Made by a program: the position numbers and the translations under genes
Shown: in pieces, positions 1 to 7,540 of the stretch
Position numbering within the stretch: the first letter of the stretch is position 1
Layout of the letters: each line of letters begins with the position of its first letter
The notes under the pieces: generated by a model
What the model saw: only the letters and a program-made list of their open reading frames with translations
Databases searched by the model: none
What the model was told of the DNA's origin: nothing
Assembly (NCBI GenBank): GCA_905198155.1
Contig: CAJKBQ010000006.1
Location: forward strand, 1 to 64,000
DNA length: 64,000 nt
Source: an uncultured Eubacteriales bacterium
GTDB lineage: Bacteria; Bacillota; Clostridia; Oscillospirales; Acutalibacteraceae
Direction of reading: 5' to 3'

Positions 1-143
1 GAGCGAACGCAGCGCGAAGACGCGGATTTCGCATTCCATGCGGGATTTTTGGCCGATTTCGCACCGAAATGCCGCAAATTCACGCAATTCCGCGAAATTT
101 GCGCGATTCCCGCGCAAAAACCGCCATCCATGCGCCAATCCAC

Positions 144-635
144 TCACAATTTACGTGGATTCGCGCCACCAGCTGCACCGGCCGCCGTTTCCCACGGCAA
201 GACATCGCCCGGTTCCCGCAAAAACTCAAAAATTTGCCAAATTCCCTCTCCGGAAACGCTGTCCACACGGAACACCGTTCGGCACCCGGCCAGCCGCAGC
301 CATCGTTCGGCGCGATCCGGATTGGCGCGCTTGTCGTGAATTTGCGTCACAATGCCGATCACCGGCCGATTGCACGCCGCAGCGCAGCACGGACTGTACA
401 AACTGTACGGCTCGCACGCATTCAGCAGCATCCCGACCACCCCGGCCTCGTACGTATACAGCGCAATGGCGCGCCCCAAATGATGATCTTCCAGGTATTC
501 GCCCGGCGTGTCGATAATCACGTCAAAATGGTGGACATACTGCGTTTTTCGGTACCGAATCGGCTCGCCGCGCAGCGCCTGTGTCAGCGTTGTTTTGCCG
601 CAGCCGGTGCGGCCGATGAGCAAAATCTTTTTCAT
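144..635 (-). CDS. eutP: EutP/PduV-like small GTPase
   Basis: This 163-residue protein is a small P-loop GTPase of the EutP/PduV family, which accompanies bacterial microcompartment operons and whose precise job is unclear. The N-terminal motif GRTGCGKTT (about residues 8-16) is the Walker A loop and DTPG near residue 43 is the G3 switch; the usual NKxD motif is replaced by a TQIHDK stretch. The length fits the family. It starts 3 bases after the stop of the eutS-like gene, so the two are co-transcribed. The 143 bases beyond its stop hold no gene I can support before the window edge. The fold is clear; a link to ethanolamine or propanediol use is inferred from the family only. Confidence 0.82.
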   Translation of the reverse strand: MKKILLIGRTGCGKTTLTQALRGEPIRYRKTQYVHHFDVIIDTPGEYLEDHHLGRAIALYTYEAGVVGMLLNACEPYSLYSPCCAAACNRPVIGIVTQIHDKRANPDRAERWLRLAGCRTVFRVDSVSGEGIWQIFEFLREPGDVLPWETAAGAAGGANPRKL

Positions 636-638
636 GAT

Positions 639-998
639 TCACGTCCGCGTGATGTCGCACACGGCAAAATGCATGGTGTCGCGGCAATAATCGACCAGCG
701 CACGCAGTGCGGCCTCCACTTCGGACACCGTACCCGTCACGATCAGCGTGCCGCTGAATCTGTCAACAAATCCCAATTCGACGCCCGCGGATTTGGTGGC
801 GATATCGCCGATGATGATGGCGGTTTCGGCCGGACTGACGGTGACGATCCCGATCGCGGCGCGGTCATAGTCCACACTGGGGTCAAGCCCAAGTTTCTGG
901 TAGATGATCGGGTCGGGGTTGGCGATGATGTGCGCGATGGTGACTTGTTTGCCAGGCACCATTTCCTGCACAATTCGCATTTTTTGCTGCAATTCCAT
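639..998 (-). CDS. eutS: EutS/PduU-type microcompartment shell protein
   Basis: This is a BMC-domain shell protein of about 119 residues, of the circularly permuted EutS/PduU type that forms hexamers in microcompartment facets. The opening ELQQKMRIVQEMVPGKQVT followed by AHIIANP is typical of the family. I chose the ATG at 998, with AAAGGAAGG about 8 bases upstream, over an earlier in-frame ATG at 1025. It is transcribed with the eutP-like gene. No enzyme of an ethanolamine or diol pathway is visible beside it, so either the rest of the locus lies left of the window or the pair is an orphan. Confidence 0.88.
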   Translation of the reverse strand: MELQQKMRIVQEMVPGKQVTIAHIIANPDPIIYQKLGLDPSVDYDRAAIGIVTVSPAETAIIIGDIATKSAGVELGFVDRFSGTLIVTGTVSEVEAALRALVDYCRDTMHFAVCDITRT

Positions 999-1039
999 GC
1001 AAAAAACCTTCCTTTCGTGCAACAAACACTTCCGCTCTC

Positions 1040-1068
1040 AGTATACCATATTTTGCGGCAAAACACAA
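1040..1068 (-). promoter_or_regulatory. Sigma-A-type promoter for eutS-eutP
   Basis: Read on the minus strand, TTGTGT (1063-1068) and TATACT (1040-1045) are separated by 17 bases and lie about 45 bases upstream of the chosen eutS start. Confidence 0.65.
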
Positions 1069-1093
1069 GGGTTTTGCGGGAAAATGTACGGAA

Positions 1094-1126
1094 AAAGCCC
1101 GATTCGCGCGCAGCGAATCGGGCTTT
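1094..1126 (-). terminator. Intrinsic terminator after the KDPG aldolase gene
   Basis: A 14-base-pair perfect stem (1094-1107 with 1113-1126) with a 5-base loop is followed on the minus strand by a run of T. It lies just beyond the aldolase stop and before the eutS promoter, and separates the two units. Confidence 0.9.
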
Positions 1127-1192
1127 CCCATTCCGTATATTCGTAGATGTCCCGCGGGAGTCACACCGCAGAACCGGCATAACCGATGGGAA

Positions 1193-2155
1193 TTATTTCT
1201 GTTTCAGGTGAATTGCGAAACCGGCCACCGGCTGGCGGAGGTAGATGAATTTCAGCTTGTTTTTCGCGTCGTACAGTGCGGAATCCCAGTCGAATTCCAC
1301 ACCGCGGCGCTGCAAGTAAGCGACCGCGCGATCCACATAGTTGGCGCCGATTGCGATGTGCCCGTGCACGCCGGGGCCGGGTGTTTTCATCACTTCGATG
1401 GCGGTGCCGTTGAAGTAGGAGCCGGTGCCTTCGGTCACGGCCAGCCCGAACAGGGACTGGAACGTGTGCGCGGCTTCGGCGGCTTCGGCCGGGTCGGTGC
1501 AGTTGATCCCGATGTGCAGCAGCTCAAATCCGAGCATCGTTTCGACCGCTTGCTGGGTCAGCTTACGGATGCCGTCAAAATCGCCGGAATCGATCATTTC
1601 CGGTTTGACCATCCAGCTGCCGCCGCAGGCAAGGATTTTCGGGAAATCGAGGTATGTTTTCAGGTTATTCGCGTTAATTCCGCCGGTCGGCATGAATTTC
1701 AGGTTGCCGTAGGGGGCGGACATGGCTTTGATCATCGGAAGCCCGCCGGCTGCTTCGGCCGGGAAGAACTTGACGACGTCCAGACCCAGTGCCAACGCCT
1801 GCTCAATGTCGCTCGGATTGGCGCAGCCCGGGGTGATCGGGTAGCCTTTTTCGACGCAGTATTTGACGACGGCCGGGTTCAGGCCGGGGCTGACGAGGAA
1901 TTTAGCGCCCGCAGCCATGGCGGCGTCTGCCTGCGCGGTGGTGAGGACGGTGCCCGCGCCCACCAGCATCTCCGGGAACGCTTCGGTCATCGCGCGAATC
2001 GCGTCCGCAGCGGCGTCCGTCCGGAACGTGACTTCGGCGCACGGCAGTCCGCCGTCGCACAGCGCTTTCGCCAGCGGTACGGCGTCCGATGCGCGGTTGA
2101 TTTTTACGACCGGGACAATCCCGATTTCTTCAATTTTCTTTAATACATCCAGCAT
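1193..2155 (-). CDS. KDPG/KHG aldolase fused to a C-terminal VOC domain
   Basis: Residues 1-210 form a KDPG/KHG aldolase (2-dehydro-3-deoxy-6-phosphogluconate or 4-hydroxy-2-oxoglutarate cleavage to pyruvate plus an aldehyde). The Schiff-base lysine lies in DVVKFFPAE and the catalytic glutamate in CAEVTFRT. Residues from about 212 onward (ELLHIGINCTDPAEAAEAA through AIHLKQK) look like a VOC/glyoxalase-fold domain, so at about 320 residues the protein is half as long again as a normal 210-residue aldolase. The ATG at 2155 has GGAGGG about 7 bases upstream and is preferred over a TTG five codons earlier. It is divergent from an IclR regulator with two palindromes between its -10 and its start, so repression by that regulator is likely. 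The role of the VOC half is unknown. Confidence 0.9.
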   Translation of the reverse strand: MLDVLKKIEEIGIVPVVKINRASDAVPLAKALCDGGLPCAEVTFRTDAAADAIRAMTEAFPEMLVGAGTVLTTAQADAAMAAGAKFLVSPGLNPAVVKYCVEKGYPITPGCANPSDIEQALALGLDVVKFFPAEAAGGLPMIKAMSAPYGNLKFMPTGGINANNLKTYLDFPKILACGGSWMVKPEMIDSGDFDGIRKLTQQAVETMLGFELLHIGINCTDPAEAAEAAHTFQSLFGLAVTEGTGSYFNGTAIEVMKTPGPGVHGHIAIGANYVDRAVAYLQRRGVEFDWDSALYDAKNKLKFIYLRQPVAGFAIHLKQK

Positions 2156-2175
2156 GAAAAAGCCCTCCAATATTC

Positions 2176-2217
2176 CACTGTTTCACTGTACGAAACAGTG
2201 TTTTAGATTGCGAAACA
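2176..2217. promoter_or_regulatory. Two operator-like palindromes 20 bp apart
   Basis: TGTTTC-N7-GAAACA (2179-2197), extended to a perfect 9-base inverted repeat at 2176-2200, is followed exactly 20 bases later by TGTTT-N9-AAACA (2199-2217). Both lie downstream of the aldolase -10 and upstream of its ribosome binding site, a position suited to repression. The neighbouring IclR protein is the obvious candidate ligand; that is inference. Confidence 0.65.
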
Positions 2218-2226
2218 TCTGCTTCT

Positions 2227-2254
2227 ATTTTACCAAGTTTCGCGGAAAAGTCAA
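2227..2254 (-). promoter_or_regulatory. Promoter for the KDPG aldolase gene
   Basis: On the minus strand TTGACT (2249-2254) and TAAAAT (2227-2232) are 16 bases apart. The operator-like palindromes begin about 10 bases downstream. Confidence 0.75.
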
Positions 2255-2261
2255 GGGGTTC

Positions 2262-2290
2262 TTGCAATTTTTTTTCGATTGTGCTACAAT
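2262..2290 (+). promoter_or_regulatory. Promoter for the iclR-type gene
   Basis: TTGCAA (2262-2267) and TACAAT (2285-2290) are 17 bases apart and lie about 39 bases before the regulator's start. The -35 is 7 bases from that of the divergent aldolase promoter. Confidence 0.75.
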
Positions 2291-2328
2291 GATTGCAGAT
2301 TCGGCAAATCTGCAAAGGAGATTGGACG

Positions 2329-3075
2329 ATGGAGGATCAGACGATACGATCCGCACAGCGGATGTTTCAATTGATGGAAATTTTGGCGCAGGACGGCGCG
2401 CTGGGCGTGACGGAGCTGAGCGCGCGCAGCGGGCTGAACAAGGCGACGGTGCACCGGCAGCTGGCGACGCTGGCGGCGATGGGGTATGCGCAGCAGGAGA
2501 CGTCCGGCAAGTACCGGCTGACGCTGAAGCTGCTGGCGGTGGCCGGGCGGCTGATGGAGCAAATCGATTTGCGGACGATGGTGCAGCCGCACTTGCAGCA
2601 GCTGGCGGCGCAGACGGGGGAGACGGTGCATTTGGTGCAGCGCGAGGGCGATGCCATCGTGTACATCGACAAGGTGGAACCGACGGTGAACTCCATCCGG
2701 ATGGTGTCCCGCATTGGGATGCGGCAGCCGCTGACCTGTACGGCGGTGGGCAAGGCGCTGCTGGCCGAGATGCGGGACGACGAAGTGCGGCGGATTTGGT
2801 CGGCGCATCCGGCCGAGGCGCTGACGCCGCACACGCTGGTGCAGTGGCCGGATTTTGCCGCTGCGCTGGCGCGGATTCGGGCGGACGGGTATGCGACCGA
2901 CGACGAGGAAAATGAGCTGGGGGTGCGATGCGTGGCCGTTGCGCTCCCGGACTACGCCGGGCATTGCATTTATGCGGTCAGCGTATCAGGTCCGGTGCAG
3001 CGGATGAACGACCGGCGCGTGCCGGAGGTGGCGGCGATGCTGCGCGCGGTGCGGCGGGCGATTTGCGTGCAGTAG
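2329..3075 (+). CDS. IclR-family transcriptional regulator
   Basis: The protein is 248 residues long. An N-terminal winged helix-turn-helix (about residues 8-65, including ELSARSGLNKATVHRQLATL) is followed by an IclR effector domain (about 75-245, with the typical GMRQPLTCTAVGKALLAEM stretch). IclR proteins bind small carboxylates or sugar acids and often control the adjacent divergent gene, here the aldolase. I start at the ATG at 2329 (AAAGGAGA upstream) rather than the in-frame ATG at 2293, which lies at the promoter -10 and cannot be translated from that transcript. The effector may be KDG, KDPG or a related acid, by inference from the neighbour. Confidence 0.92.
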   Translation: MEDQTIRSAQRMFQLMEILAQDGALGVTELSARSGLNKATVHRQLATLAAMGYAQQETSGKYRLTLKLLAVAGRLMEQIDLRTMVQPHLQQLAAQTGETVHLVQREGDAIVYIDKVEPTVNSIRMVSRIGMRQPLTCTAVGKALLAEMRDDEVRRIWSAHPAEALTPHTLVQWPDFAAALARIRADGYATDDEENELGVRCVAVALPDYAGHCIYAVSVSGPVQRMNDRRVPEVAAMLRAVRRAICVQ

Positions 3076-3545
3076 GCGGGGGGAAGGAAAGGATGCTTGG
3101 GGGTGGTTGCAACACTTCTATTTTGGTGCGTGTTGGAGGGGCAACTCCTTCTGGCTTAGTCGGGAGGTTTCGAGATGAGCGGTGCCAAAGGCAACTCCTT
3201 CAGCCTTAGCGGTGTCTGCGACGACCGCGGGCAGCACGCGGCCGACACGGCCGCCGCGAGGGAGCCAATTACCAATAGACTCATGCAGTCGGGACATTTT
3301 CTGCGGCCGCGGGGAAGCCCCTCTCCGTTCGCTGCGCTCACTCGGGTGCCCTCAGCGGGGTAGTGCTCCACGCAGTGAGCACGTACTCGCTTCGCTCGTA
3401 AGTTCGGCCGCGAGGGGATGCGCTGCGAGGGGAAATCGCCGAGGGGAAACCCTCTCCGCTTATTTATGGCCGTTATGCGCCCCAGACGCCCCAAATCCAT
3501 GCGGTCGGTGCAGGGAGAGTATTTCACCCATCCGTCCAATTCCGG
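3076..3545. other. Gene-free interval with degenerate repeats
   Basis: No open frame in this 470-base stretch looks like a protein. It holds two copies of a short repeat, GGCAACTCCTTC-N-G-N-CTTAG, at 3140-3159 and 3190-3209, exactly 50 bases apart, and a small hairpin at 3363-3382 (GTGCTC/GAGCAC). The rest is GC-rich and low in complexity. It looks like a worn copy of a dispersed intergenic repeat; part may act as the end of the iclR unit, but I see no clean terminator. Confidence 0.5.
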
Positions 3546-4391
3546 TCAAAATGCCCGCTTTTCCGCCCGGAATTGCGACGGTGCGCGGCCGGTCACGCGG
3601 GCAAAGCATTTGGAAAACGATTTCAGCTCCGGCAGGCCGACCTCTGCGCCGACTTCGGCGACGGTCAGGTCGGTCGATTGGAGCAGGATTTCCGCCTGGT
3701 GCACCCGGTACTGCTGAATGTAGCGGTGCAGCGGGACGCCGGTGGCGCGGCGTACCAGTGCGCCGATGTAGTTCGGATGATACGAAAACCGCGCCGCGAG
3801 CGACTGATTGGTCAGCGGGTCGTTGTAGTGACCGTGAATATAGGACAAAATTTCCTCCGCTTGCTGCCGGACGGGATGCGATTGCAGCGTTGCGCGCTTG
3901 GCGGTTTCCAGCAGCAATCCTTTCAGCTGCGCGCCGCACAGCGCGTCCGAAAACGGGCTGAATTCTGAATATTCCCGCACGATGCGCGAAAACAGCGGTT
4001 CCAGCCCTGTTTCCGTCAGCACGATGGGGGCGTCAAACAACGCGCAGTCACTGAACAGCGTCGGTTCCAATATGCTGTCCGCCCGGAACCGATCCGCAGG
4101 CAGTGCAGGCCCCGGCGCGGCGCGCGGGCCGAATGCACGGGCAAAGTCGAAGTTGCAGCCGACCCAGGTGATCGGGCCGCTGCCCGGCGTCATGGCGTAC
4201 GGCACGCCGCTGCGGATGTACACCTGCGTGCCTTTGCGCACCGGCACCGGCCGGTCGCCGAGGACGAGCGTTCCGCTGCCGACCAGGCAGACGAAGATCC
4301 GGTGGTCGAAGGCGTACGACGGGACGCGCGGGAGCGGCGTTTTCTGGATACGCGCAAAGCGCACATACGGGTTCATTTCGATCAGCTTCAT
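3546..4391 (-). CDS. AraC-family transcriptional regulator
   Basis: The protein has 281 residues: an N-terminal cupin-like sensing domain (about 20-150) and a C-terminal double helix-turn-helix AraC domain (about 180-278; conserved stretches NYIGALVRRATGVPLHRYI and SFSKCFARVTGRAPSQFR). AraC proteins of this layout usually activate sugar-use genes. It is divergent from the large hydrolase gene at 4531, and the two promoters overlap at a near-palindrome, so that gene (and perhaps the GH92 gene beyond it) is the likely target. AGAGG lies about 7 bases before the ATG. Confidence 0.93.
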   Translation of the reverse strand: MKLIEMNPYVRFARIQKTPLPRVPSYAFDHRIFVCLVGSGTLVLGDRPVPVRKGTQVYIRSGVPYAMTPGSGPITWVGCNFDFARAFGPRAAPGPALPADRFRADSILEPTLFSDCALFDAPIVLTETGLEPLFSRIVREYSEFSPFSDALCGAQLKGLLLETAKRATLQSHPVRQQAEEILSYIHGHYNDPLTNQSLAARFSYHPNYIGALVRRATGVPLHRYIQQYRVHQAEILLQSTDLTVAEVGAEVGLPELKSFSKCFARVTGRAPSQFRAEKRAF

Positions 4392-4454
4392 GATGTGCCT
4401 CTTTTCTCCGAAATCTTTGTTTCGGACGAATGATGGTTTACTTTATGGGTTCTA

Positions 4455-4479
4455 TTATATCACAGATTTGTGCTACAAT
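4455..4479. promoter_or_regulatory. Overlapping divergent promoters around a CACA..TGTG palindrome
   Basis: On the plus strand TACAAT (4474-4479) serves as a -10 for the hydrolase gene; on the minus strand TATAAT at about 4455-4460 serves the araC gene. Between them 4461-4472 reads CACAGATTTGTG, a near-perfect 12-base palindrome. Both -35 regions are poor, which fits activator-dependent promoters. Confidence 0.5.
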
Positions 4480-4530
4480 AAAGAAAAATCATCGCGTGCC
4501 CGAAATTTATTTTCGGAGAAAGGAAGCAAC

Positions 4531-7485
4531 ATGAACGCTACTGAATTTGCAACGCCGCAGGATGTATACCGCGGGCTGGACCTGTGGATGGTCAATGACC
4601 GGCTGGACGATGCGGAACTGGCGCACCAGGTGCGTGAATTCCGCGACAAGGGGCTGTATTCCGTCATTTTCCGCACCTATAACGGGCTGTATTCCGACTA
4701 CCCGGGGCCGGAATTCCGGCACAAACTGCGCGTTGCGGTAGACGCTGCGCGCGAATGCGGGCTGAAAATTGTGCTGCAAGCCGGGTATATGCCGTCGGCG
4801 TACCCCGATCTGCCGCCGCAGTATGCGCTGCACCGGATTGTGCCTACGCCGGAATCGGAGCTGACCGGCACAGAGACCGTCCTGCTGCGCCGGGACGGGA
4901 TTGCGTATGTGGACGCGCTCAGCCCCGCGGCGATCAATATGCTGGATCCCACCGCCACGCAATATTACATCCGCGAAACGTACGAGCGGATGTGGGCCGA
5001 TTTCAGCGACGAATTCGGCAAGACGATTATTTCCGTGTGGGTGGACGAGCCGCGGTTCGACAATCGGTATCTGGTGTGGACGCCGTCGATGGAAGCGGAT
5101 TACCGCGCGCAGTACGGCGAATCGCTGACGGAACAGCTGGACGCGCTGTACCGCGACGCGGGCGATTTTGCGTTGATTCGCTACCGGTACTACACGATGC
5201 TGCGCGCCAGGATGGAGGCGCATTACTTCGTCCACGTCCGCGACTGGTGCCGCGCGCATGGGTTGACGTTCAGCGGGCATTTGATGGGCGAAGAGATGCT
5301 GAAATATCAGGTGTCGCAGGGATGCGCGCTGATGCCGTTTTACAAATATTTCGACATCCCCGGCATCGATATGCTGCGCGCGCACCACGAATGGGCTGAC
5401 CGCACGCTGGATTCGTGGGCGACACGGGTGGGGATGATCGTCAGCACGCTGCAATGCGTTTCCGCCGCGCGGCAGGCCGGGAAAGATCACATTCTCTGCG
5501 AGATGTACGGCGTGACGTCGCCGGGGTTTGAGTTCCGCGACATGATGCATCTGTTCGACTTTTTTGCCGCGCTGGGGATCAATCACCAGTGTATGCACGC
5601 GCTGTTCTACTCCATCGCCGGGTTCCGCAAGCGGTTTTACCCGCAGCAGTTCAACGTGTACCAGCCGTTCTGGCCGAATTTCCGCGTGCTGAAAGACTAT
5701 GTCGCGCGCGTGAGCCAATTCGTCAGCAGCGGCGGCTGCACGGTGGATACCGTGGTGCTTCATCCGCTGGAAACGGCGTATCTGCTCACCCGCGGGCTGA
5801 TGCGGCCGGACGATCCGTCGCCGCGCGACGCGATCGATGCGTACGACGCGGTATTTGACCGCACGGTGCTGGCGCTGTACGGTGCGGGAATTCCGTTTCA
5901 TTTCGGCGATTTGGCGACCATCGCGCAGGACGGCGCGGTGCGCGGCGGACGGTTTGTGATCGGGGAGATGGCATATCGGCGGGTGATTCTGCCGAATCTG
6001 CGGGTGCTGAACACCGAAACGCGCGACCTGCTGCGGGCATTTGCGGCGGCGGGCGGCGAAGTGATCGTGCTGGGGGATTGCCCTGACCGGCTGGACGGCG
6101 CGGTGTGCGCCGAATTGGCGGCGGAATTGCAGAACTTTGCGGCCGTCCCGGACGACGAAGCGCTGGTGCGGATGCTGCGCGGGGCGGATTTGGGCTACAC
6201 CTACGATTCGGACGACGATTTTGGCGACACGATCGTTCATTATACGCGCGACGGCGATGTGCGCCGGTTTATGATTTGCTCCGGCAGCTGCCGTGCCGCG
6301 CAGCATGGGCGGCTGACGGTGGACGGGACGTTCCGCGCCGCGCGGTACGATGCGGAATCCGGGCAGATTTTCCCGATAGATGTGCAGTCCGGCGGCGGGG
6401 CGACAAGCGTTCCGGTGGAGATTGCGCCGGGCGGGTCGGTTTTGATCGAATTGACGCCGGACACGGCGGTGCAGTCCGTGCGGCGGACGCCGACGGTGCA
6501 GATTCCGCTGCCGCCGTTTGCCGTGACGCCGGAGCAGCCCAACGTGTTGGCGCTGGAACTGTGCGCGTACCGGACGGCGGAGATGAGCGAATTTTCGCCG
6601 GAATATGCGGTGGAGTGCGTGACGGAGCTGCTGAAACGGCAGCAGTACACCGGGTCGGTCACGCTGCGGTTCCGGTTTGAGGCGGATGCGCCGATGACGG
6701 GGCTGAAACTGGCGATGGAAGAGCCGGAATGCTGCACCGTCACACTGAACGGCGTGCCGGTGCCGATGGACGACGCGGGGTATTACTTTGCGCAGGCGTT
6801 CCGGCTGATTCCGCTGCCGGACGCGGTTTGCGCTGGGGAGAACATCATCGAGGTGACGCGCAGCACGAAGCCGCAGGTGCAGGAGCGCATTTGCGACGAT
6901 ATGAAGCATTTGTTCGAGCTGTTCCGCGCGCCCGTCGGGGTGGATTTGGAACGGATTTATGTGATCGGCGACTTTGCCGTCGATGGCGTCCCGATGCCGA
7001 CGCGCGGCGGGCTGACGCGGCTTGGGCGGCGGTTCCGGCTGACTGCGCCGCGTCCGGCGCGGGCAGGCAACCTGACGGCGCACGGGTATCCGTTCTTCAT
7101 CGGAACCATGCGGTACGACACGACCGCGGTGCTGGATGCGGATGCGCCGGGCGCAGTGCTGCGGCTGCGTGATTTCCACGGCTGCACGGCGCAGGTGACG
7201 GTCAACGGGGCGCTCGTGGGGTCGATCAACCGGCCGCCGTATGAATTGGCGCTGGGCGATGCGCTGCGGGCGGGCGAAAACCGGATTTCGGTGCGGCTGT
7301 TCGGCACGCTGCGCAATGCGATTGGGCCGTCGCACCTGAATGGTGTGGATTCCTGCGGGTGCCACCGCGGAATTTGGCCGCAGACGATCCGGCCGGTGAA
7401 TCTGCCCGACACGGGCGATTGGACGGGCGAATTTGAGTTGATTCCGTTCGGAATCGGCGCGGGCGACGTGGAAATTGCATATTGA
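4531..7485 (+). CDS. Large putative glycoside hydrolase (TIM barrel plus beta-sandwich)
   Basis: This 984-residue protein has the look of a multidomain glycoside hydrolase but I cannot assign a family. Residues about 15-400 resemble a TIM barrel, with WVDEPRF near residue 170 and FSGHLMGEE near 246 as candidate acidic catalytic motifs similar to GH106/clan-A-like enzymes. Residues about 400-560 resemble a glutamine-amidotransferase-like insert. The end (about 860-960, with TVNGALVGSINRPPYEL) resembles a GH2-type galactose-binding beta-sandwich. No signal peptide is present, so it acts on imported oligosaccharides. The frame is open much further upstream, but the ATG at 4531 has GGAGAAAGGA before it. 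It faces a GH92-type gene across a shared terminator and is divergent from an AraC regulator. Confidence 0.7.
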   Translation: MNATEFATPQDVYRGLDLWMVNDRLDDAELAHQVREFRDKGLYSVIFRTYNGLYSDYPGPEFRHKLRVAVDAARECGLKIVLQAGYMPSAYPDLPPQYALHRIVPTPESELTGTETVLLRRDGIAYVDALSPAAINMLDPTATQYYIRETYERMWADFSDEFGKTIISVWVDEPRFDNRYLVWTPSMEADYRAQYGESLTEQLDALYRDAGDFALIRYRYYTMLRARMEAHYFVHVRDWCRAHGLTFSGHLMGEEMLKYQVSQGCALMPFYKYFDIPGIDMLRAHHEWADRTLDSWATRVGMIVSTLQCVSAARQAGKDHILCEMYGVTSPGFEFRDMMHLFDFFAALGINHQCMHALFYSIAGFRKRFYPQQFNVYQPFWPNFRVLKDYVARVSQFVSSGGCTVDTVVLHPLETAYLLTRGLMRPDDPSPRDAIDAYDAVFDRTVLALYGAGIPFHFGDLATIAQDGAVRGGRFVIGEMAYRRVILPNLRVLNTETRDLLRAFAAAGGEVIVLGDCPDRLDGAVCAELAAELQNFAAVPDDEALVRMLRGADLGYTYDSDDDFGDTIVHYTRDGDVRRFMICSGSCRAAQHGRLTVDGTFRAARYDAESGQIFPIDVQSGGGATSVPVEIAPGGSVLIELTPDTAVQSVRRTPTVQIPLPPFAVTPEQPNVLALELCAYRTAEMSEFSPEYAVECVTELLKRQQYTGSVTLRFRFEADAPMTGLKLAMEEPECCTVTLNGVPVPMDDAGYYFAQAFRLIPLPDAVCAGENIIEVTRSTKPQVQERICDDMKHLFELFRAPVGVDLERIYVIGDFAVDGVPMPTRGGLTRLGRRFRLTAPRPARAGNLTAHGYPFFIGTMRYDTTAVLDADAPGAVLRLRDFHGCTAQVTVNGALVGSINRPPYELALGDALRAGENRISVRLFGTLRNAIGPSHLNGVDSCGCHRGIWPQTIRPVNLPDTGDWTGEFELIPFGIGAGDVEIAY

Positions 7486-7525
7486 ATCCCAAAAAGGGCG
7501 GCCGGGTGGCCGCCCTTTTTGGGAT
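7486..7525. terminator. Bidirectional intrinsic terminator
   Basis: An 18-base-pair perfect stem (7486-7503 with 7508-7525) with a 4-base loop contains AAAAA and TTTTT arms, so it ends both convergent hydrolase genes. Confidence 0.92.
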
Positions 7526-7540
7526 ACGGAGAGGTGGTTT

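Noticed and set aside
74..102. AT/GC-rich inverted repeat GCAAATT...AATTTGC at the left edge
   Set aside because: It is short and lies in low-complexity sequence; there is no T run, so I do not call it a terminator.
3156..3539. A 127-residue minus-strand frame with a hydrophobic stretch
   Set aside because: It lies in degenerate repeat-like sequence, has no ribosome binding site and resembles no family.
3898..4530. A 211-residue N-terminal extension of the large hydrolase
   Set aside because: It runs across the divergent promoters and is antisense to the araC gene; the good ribosome binding site is at 4531.
4507..7365. A 952-residue open frame on the minus strand
   Set aside because: It is antisense to the hydrolase gene, rich in Arg, His, Gln and Pro as expected for a frame shadow in GC-rich DNA, and has no motif or ribosome binding site.
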